Below are positions 44,934 through 54,289 of a stretch of 64,000 bases of DNA, piece after piece (the first letter of the stretch is position 1; every line of letters begins with the position of its first letter). The notes beneath the pieces are model-generated. The model saw only the letters and a list, made by a program, of their open reading frames with translations. It had not been told where the DNA came from and made no database searches. Made by a program: the position numbers and the translations under genes. Origin of the DNA: Enteroscipio rubneri (lineage in GTDB: Bacteria; Actinomycetota; Coriobacteriia; Coriobacteriales; Eggerthellaceae); the NCBI RefSeq assembly GCF_002899715.1, contig NZ_PPEK01000009.1:1-64000 (forward strand), in the 5' to 3' direction.

Positions 44934-44942
44934 GTTGCCCCC

Positions 44943-45914
44943 TTAGCGAACGCGCCCACGGCGAGCATTCGATTCCGCCAGGGCCTCCAGGTCGAGTCTG
45001 CCGAGGGCCTCGGCCTCATCGATCATCCGAGCGATCGCCTCGGCCGCCGTCGCGCGCTCGTGCACGAGCGCCGCCGACTGCCCTGCCATCATCGTGCCGT
45101 TGTCCACGTCGCCGTCCACGGCGCGCTTGAGCGAGCCCGCGTACATGGCCTCCAGCTCGTCGCCGTTGGCCGCCACGTCGCCCTCGAGCTTGCGGACGGT
45201 GCGGGCGAACTTGTTCTTGAGGCAGCGCACGGGATGCCCGCTGCCGCGGCCCGTGACGATGGTGTCGGCGTCCTTGGCGGCGATGACCTTGTCCTTGTAC
45301 GCGTCGGCGATGGTGCACTCGTCTACCGTGAGGAAGCGGGTGCCCACCTGTACACCCTCGGCTCCCAGCGCGAAGGCTGCGGCCATGCCGCGCCCGTCGG
45401 CGATGCCGCCGGCGGCGATCACGGGGATGGACACGGCGTCGCACACCGCGGGGATGAGCGCCATTGTGGTGAGCTCGCCGATGTGGCCGCCGGCTTCGGT
45501 GCCCTCGGCCACCACGGCATCGGCGCCGAGGCGCTCCATGCGCGCGGCCAGCGCGCTCGAGGCAACCACGGGCACCACCTTGATGCCGGCGTCCTTCCAC
45601 AGCTGCAGGTAGTTCGCCGGGCTGCCCGCGCCCGTCGTGATGACGTCGACGCGCAGCTTCGCCAGAAGCTCGGCCGTCTCGCCCGCATTCGGATCCATGA
45701 GCATGACGTTCGCACCGATGGGCTTGTCGGTCATCGAGCGGGCGATGCGCACCTGCTCCTCCACCCACTCAAGCGGCGCGCCGCCGCACGCGATGATGCC
45801 GAGGCCGCCAGCCTCGCTCACCGCGCCGGCCAGGCTCGCGTCGGCGATGCGCGCCATCGCGCCCTGCACGACGGGCACCTCGATGCCCAGCAGTTCCGTT
45901 ATCCGCGTCTTCAT
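44943..45914 (-). CDS. fabK: Enoyl-ACP reductase II (flavoprotein)
   Basis: 323 residues, FMN TIM barrel: VVQGAMARIADASLAGAVSE, GLGIIACGG, VVAEGTEAGGHIGE, IPVIAAGGIADG. Last reduction of each elongation cycle; this class replaces FabI in many Firmicutes and anaerobes and is insensitive to triclosan (family knowledge). ATG 45914. Confidence 0.94.
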   Translation of the reverse strand: MKTRITELLGIEVPVVQGAMARIADASLAGAVSEAGGLGIIACGGAPLEWVEEQVRIARSMTDKPIGANVMLMDPNAGETAELLAKLRVDVITTGAGSPANYLQLWKDAGIKVVPVVASSALAARMERLGADAVVAEGTEAGGHIGELTTMALIPAVCDAVSIPVIAAGGIADGRGMAAAFALGAEGVQVGTRFLTVDECTIADAYKDKVIAAKDADTIVTGRGSGHPVRCLKNKFARTVRKLEGDVAANGDELEAMYAGSLKRAVDGDVDNGTMMAGQSAALVHERATAAEAIARMIDEAEALGRLDLEALAESNARRGRVR

Positions 45915-45999
45915 GCTCCCGCTCTCTCTTCTTCGAACCTCGCCCGAGTCCGCCGGGCGAACATTATAAACGAGCCTGCGCAGGGCCCGTCAAGCAAGC

Positions 46000-46020
46000 G
46001 GGCCCCGTGACGGGGCCCGG
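46000..46020 (-). repeat. G+C-rich hairpin between acpP and fabK
   Basis: CGGGCCCC-GTGAC-GGGGCCCG, 8-bp stem, just past acpP. No T run; probably sets acpP above the downstream genes by partial termination or 3' protection. Confidence 0.5.
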
Positions 46021-46031
46021 TCAACGCGCCT

Positions 46032-46250
46032 TTACAGCGAGTCGATGTGCGCGACCAGCTGGCCCACCGTCTCGATGCCCTCGGGCTCGCCGAACTCGAC
46101 GTCGCACTTCTCCTCAAGGTCGCAGATGAGCTCGACCATGTCGAGGGAGTCAATGCCGAGCGACTCGAGTGTGGCCTCCTCGGTGATCTTGTCGGCCTCG
46201 AGATCGAGGTTCTCCACGAGGACGTCCTTCACGGTGTCGATGGTAGCCAT
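46032..46250 (-). CDS. acpP: Acyl carrier protein
   Basis: 72 residues, acidic, with the phosphopantetheine site GIDSLDMVEL. ATG 46250 with AAAGGAA upstream. First gene of the fab operon, directly behind the FabT-type operator. Confidence 0.96.
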   Translation of the reverse strand: MATIDTVKDVLVENLDLEADKITEEATLESLGIDSLDMVELICDLEEKCDVEFGEPEGIETVGQLVAHIDSL

Positions 46251-46280
46251 AGCCAGTTCCTTTCGCGTCGTGCAATTTAG

Positions 46281-46293
46281 TTTGATAATCAAA
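46281..46293. promoter_or_regulatory. FabT-type operator in front of acpP
   Basis: TTTGATAATCAAA, a perfect palindrome 31 bases upstream of the acpP ATG. It matches the core of the streptococcal FabT box (TTTGATTATCAAA). It overlaps the likely acpP core promoter; a MarR/FabT-like gene lies next door. Confidence 0.75.
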
Positions 46294-46417
46294 GTATTTC
46301 TACGGAAGTAATGGTATGGTGGGGGGACGCCGAATGCAAGGGCTCCCGTACGCCCTCCACGATTTCTGCGCGCCAGAAGCTGCGGACGGCCCCCGCCCCA
46401 CGGCGTTCCCGCCCGAA

Positions 46418-46433
46418 TGTTTCACGTGAAACA
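46418..46433. promoter_or_regulatory. parS site 1 (ParB binding)
   Basis: TGTTTCACGTGAAACA, the exact consensus chromosomal parS, extended to a 24-bp palindrome by flanking CGAA/TTCG. Confidence 0.88.
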
Positions 46434-46451
46434 TTCGTTCGCGCGTACCTA

Positions 46452-46467
46452 TGTTTCACGTGAAACA
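46452..46467. promoter_or_regulatory. parS site 2 (ParB binding)
   Basis: A second exact TGTTTCACGTGAAACA, 34 bases (start to start) from the first. Tandem parS suggests this part of the chromosome is near the origin. Confidence 0.88.
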
Positions 46468-46635
46468 TCGGCATCCCATCGCGGGTCGACGAGCGCCCGC
46501 CCTGTGTCCTGCGAGAAACGCGCCCACGCCACGCCGCCGTGCGACCGAGCTTGCGCGCCTGCACACCCCGGACCCCGCGACTCCCCGCCAGGCGCCCCAA
46601 ACACCCTGCGCCTCGCGGCGCGCGCCGCGCTCACG

Positions 46636-47106
46636 CTACGCCTGCGCGTCGAAGAACGCCTTCACCTTCGACAGCGCCTCGGCGAACACGCGCTCCTCTT
46701 CCTCGGAAAGATCGGCCAGCGCCTCGTCGATCATCTGGTGGTGGAACAGGTTGTGGGCACGCAGCACCTGCCTACCCTTCTTGGTGAGCGACACGAGCAC
46801 CTTGCGCCGGTCGTCCTCGGCGCGCGTGCGCTCGACGAAACCCTTGTTCGCCAGCTTGCTCACCGCCGTGGTCAGAGTTGCCAGCGTCACGTTCAGGCGC
46901 GCGGCGACCACGTTCATGGGGTTGCGCTCATGCAGGCCGATGGCCACGATGGTATGCACCTCGGTGATGGTCAGGCCATGCGTCAGGCGGTTGTCGAGCG
47001 ACTGCTCCTCGATGCGCAGGATGGAGTTGAACGTGCCGGACAGCAAGCCATCAATCTCCTCGCGTCTCTTCCGAGATGCACTTGAGCCTTCGCCCATGCC
47101 TTCCAT
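46636..47106 (-). CDS. fabT: MarR-family regulator, probable FabT
   Basis: 156 residues with a winged helix: LTITEVHTIVAIGLHE, recognition helix NVTLATLTTAVSKLANKGF and wing TRAEDDRRKVLVSLTKKG. Position upstream of acpP-fabK, together with a FabT-type box, argues that it represses the fab genes in response to long-chain acyl-ACP, as in streptococci (inference). ATG 47106 with AGGAG upstream. Confidence 0.85.
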   Translation of the reverse strand: MEGMGEGSSASRKRREEIDGLLSGTFNSILRIEEQSLDNRLTHGLTITEVHTIVAIGLHERNPMNVVAARLNVTLATLTTAVSKLANKGFVERTRAEDDRRKVLVSLTKKGRQVLRAHNLFHHQMIDEALADLSEEEERVFAEALSKVKAFFDAQA

Positions 47107-47160
47107 CCTCTCACTTCTCCTCGCTTGCCGCTCCCAGCGCACGCATCATATCGCAGTCGG

Positions 47161-47173
47161 TGAGACAATCAAA
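47161..47173. promoter_or_regulatory. Degenerate FabT-type site upstream of fabT
   Basis: On minus TTTGATTGTCTCA, 10 of 13 positions as the FabT core, 55 bases before the fabT ATG. Suggests weak autoregulation. Confidence 0.4.
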
Positions 47174-47208
47174 GGTTTTCTCTGTTTCGAGGTCGTCCCG
47201 CAGAGCCG

Positions 47209-49380
47209 TCAGCAGCCACGCGCCAACCGAAAGTCAAGGCGACGAGAACGCGGATCGGCCAATGTTAACACGACGGGAACTCGCTGGCCCAAACGGTAGG
47301 TCGTTCCGGTATCCTGCCCGATCAGGCGATACCGTTCCGGGTCGAAGGCGAAGTACTCGGCACCGAGGTTCTTCGCGGGAATCAGCCCCTCCACCGTATT
47401 GTCGAGGCGCACGTACAACCCGTATGCCGCCACGCCCGAAACCGTCGCGGAAAACGACCGGCCTATGAACTGCTCCATATACTCGACAAGCTTGACTTCC
47501 TGCGATTCGCGCGCAGCCTTCTCGGCCTCGCGCTCCATATCCGAGGAGTGCTCCGCGATCCACGACAGCGCCGAAACCTCTTGGTCGAACTTCTCTGGGC
47601 GGCGGCCTATCTGCGCTTTGAGCATGCGATGCACGACAAGGTCGGGATAGCGCCGAATCGGAGAAGTGAAATGCGCATATGCGGCGCTCGCAAGCCCATA
47701 ATGCGAATCGCATACAGGCCGATATACAGCGCGTTTCATGGAGCGCAGCACGAGCGATGAGACAAGCTCGCCTTCGGAACGGTTCGCGCTGACGGCGAGG
47801 ATGCGCTGCAGCTCACGCGGATCGCCAGCAATAAGCTTGTTTCGATCGACGGCATCGAACCATGAAAACTCCTGGAACACCGGCACAAGCCCTTCAAGGC
47901 TCTCGGCCGCCGGCCGCTCGTGCACGCGGAAGATGCCCGGGAATCCGGCACCGCACAGGTGCGCAGCCACCGTTTCGTTCGCAAGAATCATCGCCTCTTC
48001 GACAAGAGAGGTCGCATCGGTCTTGCGCCTCAGATCGACGCCGATCGGATGATCGCCATCATCGAGTTTCACACGCGCCTCAACCGTATCGAAGTCCAAA
48101 CCGCCTGCCGCCTTGCGCGCCGCCGCGCGCCTTTGCGCAAGGAACGAGAGCTGCTGGAGACGCCAAGCAAGGCCGTCGTGGAGATTGCCGAAATCCGCAT
48201 GATCCCCAGCGTACGGGCATTGTGCGGATTCCTGCGAGCTCGCGTCCGAAGCGCTCTGTCCGGGATTGCCCGAGCACTCGTCGAGCAGGTTCTGCGCCTC
48301 ATCATACGCAAGCCGTGCGGCCGAGCGAATGACGGCCGGATACAAATCATAGCCCACGAGCCGCGACTCGTTGTCCAGGTACAGATCCGCCGTCATCGTC
48401 AGCCGATCCTCGTTGGGCCGCAGCGAGCACAGATCGCCCGATAGCTCCTCGGGCAGCATGGGGATCACGCGATCCGCCAGATAGACGCTCGTCGCCCGTC
48501 TGCGCGCGTCGAGATCGATCGAGGAATTCCACGGCACATACCGCGACACGTCAGCGATATGCACCCCAAGCCGCCACCGCGCAGCCGAAATCCCGCGCAC
48601 ATCCACGGTTTTTGAACCGCTCAAACATCCTCCAGCAGCAGAACGTTCGCCCTCGACCCCGAAGATGCCATGCTCGCCGCCGCCAGCCGAAACTCGCTCC
48701 AACGACAGGGCATCGTCGAAATCACGAGCATCAGCGGGGTCGATGGTGAACGTGAAACGGCCCCGCAGATCGCAATACCCCTCTTCGAGCGCCGCATCGA
48801 CATCGAGTACAGCGGCCCTCGCCTCAGCAAGGGCGCCTTCTGAAAACGACGTCTCCAGCTTGTGGCGCGCGATCACGAGATCGACGAGCGCACGCTCGTC
48901 GTCGGCGTGTCCGAGCACCTCCTCCACGACGCCGGTTGCGGCGGAAGCGCGCGAGGGGAACGTCGAGATGCGCACGCGCACAAGCGTCCCGTCCTCGATA
49001 TCGGGCCTATCAGCTCGCATCGTGAACACATCGTAGGGAATGCGCGGATCCTCAGGGACCACCACGCCAAAAGGTTCTGCCCCCTCGTAGCGGCCGATCA
49101 GGGTATCGTGCGCACGATCGATGACGCGCAGTACCCGAGCAGCCGGCTTCTCGTCCGGGCGATGCGAATTCCCGTTCGCGCGACTGCCGCGCTTGCTTTG
49201 CACGGGCAACAGCGCAAGCTCTACGAGGTCACCGTCGAAAGCACCGGCCATCTTCGATTCGGGCACGTAAAACTCGCCCTCCGCTGTACGAACGAAGGCG
49301 AATCCTCCAGGCCGCACGTCCAGTACGCCGCGCGGGTTGCTGCGCGGGCTTCGCCGCGTATGCGAACGCGAGCGCGGCAC
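47209..49380 (-). CDS. rnr: Ribonuclease R
   Basis: About 723 residues: N-terminal cold-shock domain (RGVLDVRPGGFAFV), RNB catalytic domain (IDPADARDFDDALSLER with the metal Asp residues; SPIRRYPDLVVHR) and C-terminal S1 domain. 3'-5' exoribonuclease for structured RNA. Two low-complexity inserts interrupt RNB (around 48585-48690 and 48180-48290). GTG 49380 follows the previous stop by one base; there is no strong ribosome site, so translational coupling is likely. Confidence 0.92.
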   Translation of the reverse strand: MPRSRSHTRRSPRSNPRGVLDVRPGGFAFVRTAEGEFYVPESKMAGAFDGDLVELALLPVQSKRGSRANGNSHRPDEKPAARVLRVIDRAHDTLIGRYEGAEPFGVVVPEDPRIPYDVFTMRADRPDIEDGTLVRVRISTFPSRASAATGVVEEVLGHADDERALVDLVIARHKLETSFSEGALAEARAAVLDVDAALEEGYCDLRGRFTFTIDPADARDFDDALSLERVSAGGGEHGIFGVEGERSAAGGCLSGSKTVDVRGISAARWRLGVHIADVSRYVPWNSSIDLDARRRATSVYLADRVIPMLPEELSGDLCSLRPNEDRLTMTADLYLDNESRLVGYDLYPAVIRSAARLAYDEAQNLLDECSGNPGQSASDASSQESAQCPYAGDHADFGNLHDGLAWRLQQLSFLAQRRAAARKAAGGLDFDTVEARVKLDDGDHPIGVDLRRKTDATSLVEEAMILANETVAAHLCGAGFPGIFRVHERPAAESLEGLVPVFQEFSWFDAVDRNKLIAGDPRELQRILAVSANRSEGELVSSLVLRSMKRAVYRPVCDSHYGLASAAYAHFTSPIRRYPDLVVHRMLKAQIGRRPEKFDQEVSALSWIAEHSSDMEREAEKAARESQEVKLVEYMEQFIGRSFSATVSGVAAYGLYVRLDNTVEGLIPAKNLGAEYFAFDPERYRLIGQDTGTTYRLGQRVPVVLTLADPRSRRLDFRLARGC

Positions 49381-49381
49381 G

Positions 49382-50665
49382 TCACTGCCGAACGAAGGAT
49401 TGGGCGGTCTCGACCGCCAACGTCTTCTGATTGTCGACGCCTTCGGAAAGCGCGACGGCCACATCGGGCGCGACGCCCACTCCGTCGATATCATGGCCGA
49501 GCGGGCTCTTGTAGTAGGCCGCAGTGTATCGAAGCGCGCCGCCAAAGCTCAGCTCGCGCGTCACCTGCACCGATCCCTTTCCGAGCGTCGTCTGCCCCAC
49601 AAGGGTCGCGCGCTGGTTGTCCTGGAGCGCAGCTGCGAGAACCTCGGCGGCAGCAGCGGTGTTGCCGTTCACGAGGACAACGAGCGGCTTATCCGTCGCG
49701 ACTGCGCCCGTTGCGGTTTTCGTCGTATCCTCCGCTTCCTTCGTCTGAATCTTCACGAGCGTGCCGCTTTTCACGAACAGGCTCGCGATATCCACCGACT
49801 GCGTGAGGAAGCCGCCTGGATTGTCGCGAATATCGAGTACGAACGAGCTGGCGCCCTGCGATTCAAGATCCGAAACGGCAGACTTTACCAGCCCCGCCGC
49901 GTTCTGAGTGATCTGCTTGAGCCGGATATAGCCCACCTCGTCTATCAGCTCCGACTCTACGTTTCTAGCCTGGTAGTCAGAGCATTCGAGGGTTGTTGTG
50001 AACTCGTCGCCACCTTCGTCGTCGAGCGTTTCGGCTCGTCTCCAGGTGATAACGACACTCTCGCCCTCGTCGCGTTTGAGAGCGGAAACCACTTCCGTCA
50101 TCGTCCAATCGTGCTCGCGATCGCCGTCGATCGCCACGACGAAATCGCCTGTTCTCACGTCGGCAACCTGCGCTGCAGACCCCTCAAACACGTCGACGGC
50201 ATAGGCGCGGCCGTTGAACTCGGAGAAAAGCACCCCTACTCCCGCATAGGTGCCCGAACTATCCTGGAGCAGAGCGGCATAGCGGCTCGAATCGTAATAA
50301 CGCAGATATGGATCCTTGGTCGTGTCTGAGAACGCATCGAGCACGCTGGAGGTAGCCATGCCCAAATCGTAGGAATCCAAGCTCTCCTCATCGAGAATGC
50401 CTTCGACTTCCTCAACGCGAGCGCCGAGCGAATTATAGGTATCGCCCGAAGTCGTGGAGCCAGGATTGCGATCGACATCGACCACGAGGGAGGAGAATCC
50501 AAGCGATTCGAGCAGCGGGGAGTCCCCTCTCACGAAGAAGCCTATCGCGAATGCGCCGCATACCGCGATAACGGCGAGGAATGCCTTGAGAAGACGCAGG
50601 TTGCGGGTCCGCGCTTTACGCGCGGATGCCGCAACCTGCTTGTTATCGCAATGCTTTGCGACCAT
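49382..50665 (-). CDS. S41 (CtpA-like) peptidase with altered active site
   Basis: 427 residues: one N-terminal membrane anchor (about 27-48), a PDZ domain (GVGVLFSEFNGRAYAVDVFE onward) and an S41 core. The usual GSASASE motif is N-T336-A-A338-A-A-E341. Lys363 in LGKGSVQ is present, 25 residues after A338, the same spacing as the Ser/Lys dyad of Tsp. The nucleophile Ser is thus replaced by Ala and the protein is probably not a protease. Located outside the membrane, downstream of ftsEX. Confidence 0.88.
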   Translation of the reverse strand: MVAKHCDNKQVAASARKARTRNLRLLKAFLAVIAVCGAFAIGFFVRGDSPLLESLGFSSLVVDVDRNPGSTTSGDTYNSLGARVEEVEGILDEESLDSYDLGMATSSVLDAFSDTTKDPYLRYYDSSRYAALLQDSSGTYAGVGVLFSEFNGRAYAVDVFEGSAAQVADVRTGDFVVAIDGDREHDWTMTEVVSALKRDEGESVVITWRRAETLDDEGGDEFTTTLECSDYQARNVESELIDEVGYIRLKQITQNAAGLVKSAVSDLESQGASSFVLDIRDNPGGFLTQSVDIASLFVKSGTLVKIQTKEAEDTTKTATGAVATDKPLVVLVNGNTAAAAEVLAAALQDNQRATLVGQTTLGKGSVQVTRELSFGGALRYTAAYYKSPLGHDIDGVGVAPDVAVALSEGVDNQKTLAVETAQSFVRQ

Positions 50666-50680
50666 GGCCTTCCGGCGCCG

Positions 50681-51586
50681 TTACACCTTGAGATAGCGGC
50701 GCATGGCAAAGGCCGAGCCGATCAGGCCGATTAACAGGCCCGAAACCGCCAAGAGCACGTATATGAGCAAAAACGTGCTCGCACCGATATCGAACGACAG
50801 AAATGGGATACCCTCCTGCAACCGAGGCAAGACAAGATTGCGCAAGAGCTCCAGCGCGCCCACGGCCAGCAGCGCCCCGATCACGGCATGCAGCGCGCCT
50901 TCCATAAGGAAGGGCCCGCGAATGAAGCCGTTCGACGCTCCCACGAGGCGCATGATCGCAATCTCCTTGCGACGTGCGAGGATAGCCAGGCGGATGGTGT
51001 TGTTTATGAACACCATCGCTATAAAGATGAGCAGCGCGATGAGCGCAATGCCGATATAGCGCACGTAGTTTGTAAGCGTGAACAAGCGCTCTACTGATTT
51101 CTGCCCGTACTTGATCGACTCGGAAGGATCGTCGTCATCGGCGATGCCCGCGTAGGTAGAGTTGCCGCGCAGCGAATCAGCCACCTGCTCGACCAGCTGA
51201 GGATCAGAGAGCTCTACGTCGATAGAAGCCGGCAGCGGATTCTGCCCATCGAGCGTATCGATGATCTCGGAACCCGACGACTGGGAGAATTTCTCAAGCG
51301 CCTGGTCCTTCGTCGTGAACGAAACCGTCTGCACGCCCTCGAGACCCCGCACGAAGCTCATGACCGAGTCGATATCGTTTTGCGAAGCATCGTCGGCGAC
51401 GTATGCCGTAATGGAAACCTCGCTTTCCACCGACGACACCACCCGTTCCACAACGGAGCCGCCAACAAGAAAGGTTCCGATGATGAGCAGCGATAGAAAA
51501 ATGGTCACGATGGAGCCGAGCGCCGTCGAGAGGTTGCGCGTGAAGCCCGTCAAAGACTCCTTGATGAAGTACGCAAAACTAGACAT
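50681..51586 (-). CDS. ftsX: Cell division protein FtsX
   Basis: 301 residues: N-terminal membrane helix ([18 protein letters not shown]), extracellular domain, then three helices with the conserved [20 protein letters not shown]. With FtsE it couples division to peptidoglycan hydrolases. Start overlaps ftsE by 8 bases. Confidence 0.95.
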   Translation of the reverse strand: MSSFAYFIKESLTGFTRNLSTALGSIVTIFLSLLIIGTFLVGGSVVERVVSSVESEVSITAYVADDASQNDIDSVMSFVRGLEGVQTVSFTTKDQALEKFSQSSGSEIIDTLDGQNPLPASIDVELSDPQLVEQVADSLRGNSTYAGIADDDDPSESIKYGQKSVERLFTLTNYVRYIGIALIALLIFIAMVFINNTIRLAILARRKEIAIMRLVGASNGFIRGPFLMEGALHAVIGALLAVGALELLRNLVLPRLQEGIPFLSFDIGASTFLLIYVLLAVSGLLIGLIGSAFAMRRYLKV

Positions 51587-52421
51587 CGAAGCCGTACACC
51601 CCCCGGTCCTGATCGCGGGTCAGATTGCCGCGGTCGAGCGCGATGACGCGCCGGCGCATATTGTCCACCATCTCGCGGTCGTGCGTGGCCACGAGCACCG
51701 TTGTTCCCGTGCGGTTGATGCGCTCGAGCAAGTCCATGATGCCGCGCGACGTCTGCGGGTCGAGGTTGCCTGTCGGCTCGTCGCACACCAGCAGCGGCGG
51801 GCGGTTCACGATGGCGCGCGCGATGGATACGCGCTGCTGCTCGCCGCCGGACAGCTGGTCAGGGCGCTTGTTGAGCTTGTCCTGGAGCCCGACGAGCCGC
51901 AGAACCTCGGGCACTTGCGTCTTGATGACATGGCGGCTCTTGCCGATAACCTCGAGCGCGAACGCCACGTTCTCAAACACGGTCTTGTTCGGCAGCAGTT
52001 TGAAGTCCTGGAACACGCAGCCGATGTTACGGCGCAGATAGGGCACGCGCCAGTTGCGCATGGTGGTCAGATCCTCGTCGGCCACGTAGATGTGACCCTG
52101 CGAAGGCTTCACCTCGCGGATGAGCATGCGGATGAACGTGGACTTGCCGGAGCCAGAATGGCCCACGAGGAAGATGAACTCGCCCGCGTAGATCTGCAAA
52201 GAGATGTCGTTCAAAGCCGGCTTGTTCGGTTGTGCCGGGTACACTTTCGTCACATGGTCAAACGTAATGACAGGGGTGCCCGTCTGCTGGGGAATGTCCT
52301 CGACTTCCAGCACCGGCAGCGAAGCAGACAGCTGAGACGTCGTCTGCCGCGCGGAGGCCGCATGAGCGCCGCCGCGCCGCGAAGGACGCGCAGGAGCCCC
52401 TTGGCTGATGTCGTTCGTCAC
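51579..52421 (-). CDS. ftsE: Cell division ATP-binding protein FtsE
   Basis: 280 residues. About 50 unconserved N-terminal residues, then the ABC ATPase: [10 protein letters not shown]-loop VFQDFKLL, signature [15 protein letters not shown], Walker [16 protein letters not shown] 52421 with GGAG upstream. A start just before the ABC core (about residue 50) cannot be excluded. Confidence 0.94.
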   Translation of the reverse strand: MTNDISQGAPARPSRRGGAHAASARQTTSQLSASLPVLEVEDIPQQTGTPVITFDHVTKVYPAQPNKPALNDISLQIYAGEFIFLVGHSGSGKSTFIRMLIREVKPSQGHIYVADEDLTTMRNWRVPYLRRNIGCVFQDFKLLPNKTVFENVAFALEVIGKSRHVIKTQVPEVLRLVGLQDKLNKRPDQLSGGEQQRVSIARAIVNRPPLLVCDEPTGNLDPQTSRGIMDLLERINRTGTTVLVATHDREMVDNMRRRVIALDRGNLTRDQDRGVYGFDV

Positions 52422-52468
52422 AGAATGCTCCGTTCGAATAGTGATGTACTGAGACTGTTCGAATTTTA

Positions 52469-53443
52469 TCAGACTTGCTTTCGGGCGATGACGTTCTTCA
52501 CAGCTTCGACAATCGCGCTCGCATCGAGGGCAAAGTACCCCATGAGCTCCTCGAATTCGCCCGATTTGCCGAACATATCGCGCATGCCCACGAACTCGAC
52601 AGGCGTCGGCAGTTCGCGCGCGAGCGTCTCTGCAACGGCTGATCCAAGGCCGCCCATCACGCTGTGCTCCTCGGCAGCGACAACGCATCCGGTCTTGCGC
52701 GCAGAGGCGACGATCGTCCTCTCGTCGAGCGGCTTCACGCTGAACGCGTCGATCACCTCGGCCTCTATGCCTTCGGCAGCCAGCGCTTCGGCGGCCTTAA
52801 GCGCCTGCTCCACTTCTACGCCGCAGGCGACGATCGTGACGTCGGCACCCTCGCGCAGCACGTAGGCGCGACCGAGCTCGAGCTCCACATCGTCGGCGTA
52901 AACCGCCGGCACGCTCGCACGTCCCATGCGCACATACAACGGGCCTGGCGTTGCTGCAGCCAAGCGGATGGCGGCACAGGCAGCCGCATAGTCGGCCGGC
53001 ACGAGCACGCGCATGTTCGGAAGGCCCCGCATGAGGGAGACGTCCTCAAGCATCTGGTGGCTGCCCCCGTCCGGACCCACCGAGATGCCGGCGTGCGTGG
53101 GGGCTATCTTCACGTCCAGGTTGCTGTAGCACACGGTGTTTCGTATCTGATCGTAGGCGCGTCCCGTGCCGAACACGGCGAAGGAGCCGGTGAAGGCCAC
53201 GTGGCCGGTAACTGCCAGCCCCGCAGCCACGTCGACCATGTTCTGCTCGGCGATGCCGCAGTTGAACAGGCGATCCGGATAGCCAGCGTCGGCGAGCTTC
53301 TTCGTGGTGGTGGACCCTGTGAGGTCGGCATCCACTGCAACCACCGGCGCACCCTCAGCGGCAAGCTCGGCGAGCGTTGCGCCGAAGGCGGCGCGCGTGG
53401 CGCGCTTAACCTGAGCCTGCTTCTCGTCTGCCAGCTTAATCAC
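52469..53443 (-). CDS. Transketolase, C-terminal subunit
   Basis: 324 residues: pyrimidine-binding domain ([18 protein letters not shown] with the catalytic Glu) and C-terminal domain ([18 protein letters not shown]). GTG 53443 has GAGGAGG upstream and overlaps the previous gene by 8 bases. Works as a heteromer with the next entry in the pentose phosphate pathway. Confidence 0.93.
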   Translation of the reverse strand: MIKLADEKQAQVKRATRAAFGATLAELAAEGAPVVAVDADLTGSTTTKKLADAGYPDRLFNCGIAEQNMVDVAAGLAVTGHVAFTGSFAVFGTGRAYDQIRNTVCYSNLDVKIAPTHAGISVGPDGGSHQMLEDVSLMRGLPNMRVLVPADYAAACAAIRLAAATPGPLYVRMGRASVPAVYADDVELELGRAYVLREGADVTIVACGVEVEQALKAAEALAAEGIEAEVIDAFSVKPLDERTIVASARKTGCVVAAEEHSVMGGLGSAVAETLARELPTPVEFVGMRDMFGKSGEFEELMGYFALDASAIVEAVKNVIARKQV

Positions 53444-54275
53444 GGCCGACCTCCTCTCCCGTGCGCCCAGCCAGCTCAGCGAGCGCCTCCTTGGTTTGCT
53501 CCCCGTTCGGCGCCTTGCCATGCCAGCCCGCCTGGTTTTCCATAAACGACACGCCCTTGCCTTTTACCGTGCGCGCGATAACCGCATGCGGCCTACCTGA
53601 ACGGTCGGCTTTTGCCGCTGCGAGCGTCTTAACGAGAACGGGAATATCGTGGCCGTCCACCTCGTGCACGTCCCAGCCGAACGCCTCGAACTTGGCACGC
53701 ATGTCGCCGGGGTCACACACGTCGGCAGTGCAGCCGTCAATCTGCAGTCCGTTGCGATCCACGATGGCCACGAGGTTGTCAAGGCCTCGATGGGCTGCGA
53801 ACATGGCCGCCTCCCACACCTGACCCTCCTGGCACTCGCCGTCGCCAAGGAGCGCAAACACGGCCTGCGGTTTTCCGTCCAGTTCGAGACCGGCAGCAGC
53901 GCCCGCGGCGATGGAAAGCCCTTGACCGAGCGAACCCGTGGACACTTCCACGCCAGGCAGCTGGTTGGAATCCGGATGGCCCTGCAGGCGCGTGCCCAGC
54001 TTGCGCAGCGTAAGCAGCTCTTCGCGCGGGAAGTAGCCGGCCTCGGCGAGCACGGCGTAAAGCGCAGGCGCCGCATGCCCCTTGGCCAAGATGAAGCGAT
54101 CGCGCTCTTCCCAGTCGGGACGCTCGGGATCGTGCTCGAGCACACCTCCGAAGTACAGCGCGCAGAGGATGTCGGCACACGATAGCGACCCGCCCGGGTG
54201 CCCGCTGCCCGCCTCCGCGATCATGCGCACGATGTCGACGCGCATCTCGTTCGCCCGTCGTTCAAGCTCGGTCAT
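53436..54275 (-). CDS. Transketolase, N-terminal subunit
   Basis: 279 residues, thiamine-diphosphate domain: [48 protein letters not shown] ... DRN. ATG 54275 has AAGGAACCGG upstream; an earlier ATG at 54290 overlaps the prfB stop region. Confidence 0.93.
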   Translation of the reverse strand: MTELERRANEMRVDIVRMIAEAGSGHPGGSLSCADILCALYFGGVLEHDPERPDWEERDRFILAKGHAAPALYAVLAEAGYFPREELLTLRKLGTRLQGHPDSNQLPGVEVSTGSLGQGLSIAAGAAAGLELDGKPQAVFALLGDGECQEGQVWEAAMFAAHRGLDNLVAIVDRNGLQIDGCTADVCDPGDMRAKFEAFGWDVHEVDGHDIPVLVKTLAAAKADRSGRPHAVIARTVKGKGVSFMENQAGWHGKAPNGEQTKEALAELAGRTGEEVGRD

Positions 54276-54289
54276 ACCGGTTCCTTCCA

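Larger units (their letters stand above)
46251..46635. other. Gap between acpP and the MarR gene
   Basis: 385 bases without a gene. Contains the FabT-type palindrome (46281-46293), two parS sites (46418-46433, 46452-46467) and otherwise G+C-rich sequence with no feature I can support. Confidence 0.6.
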
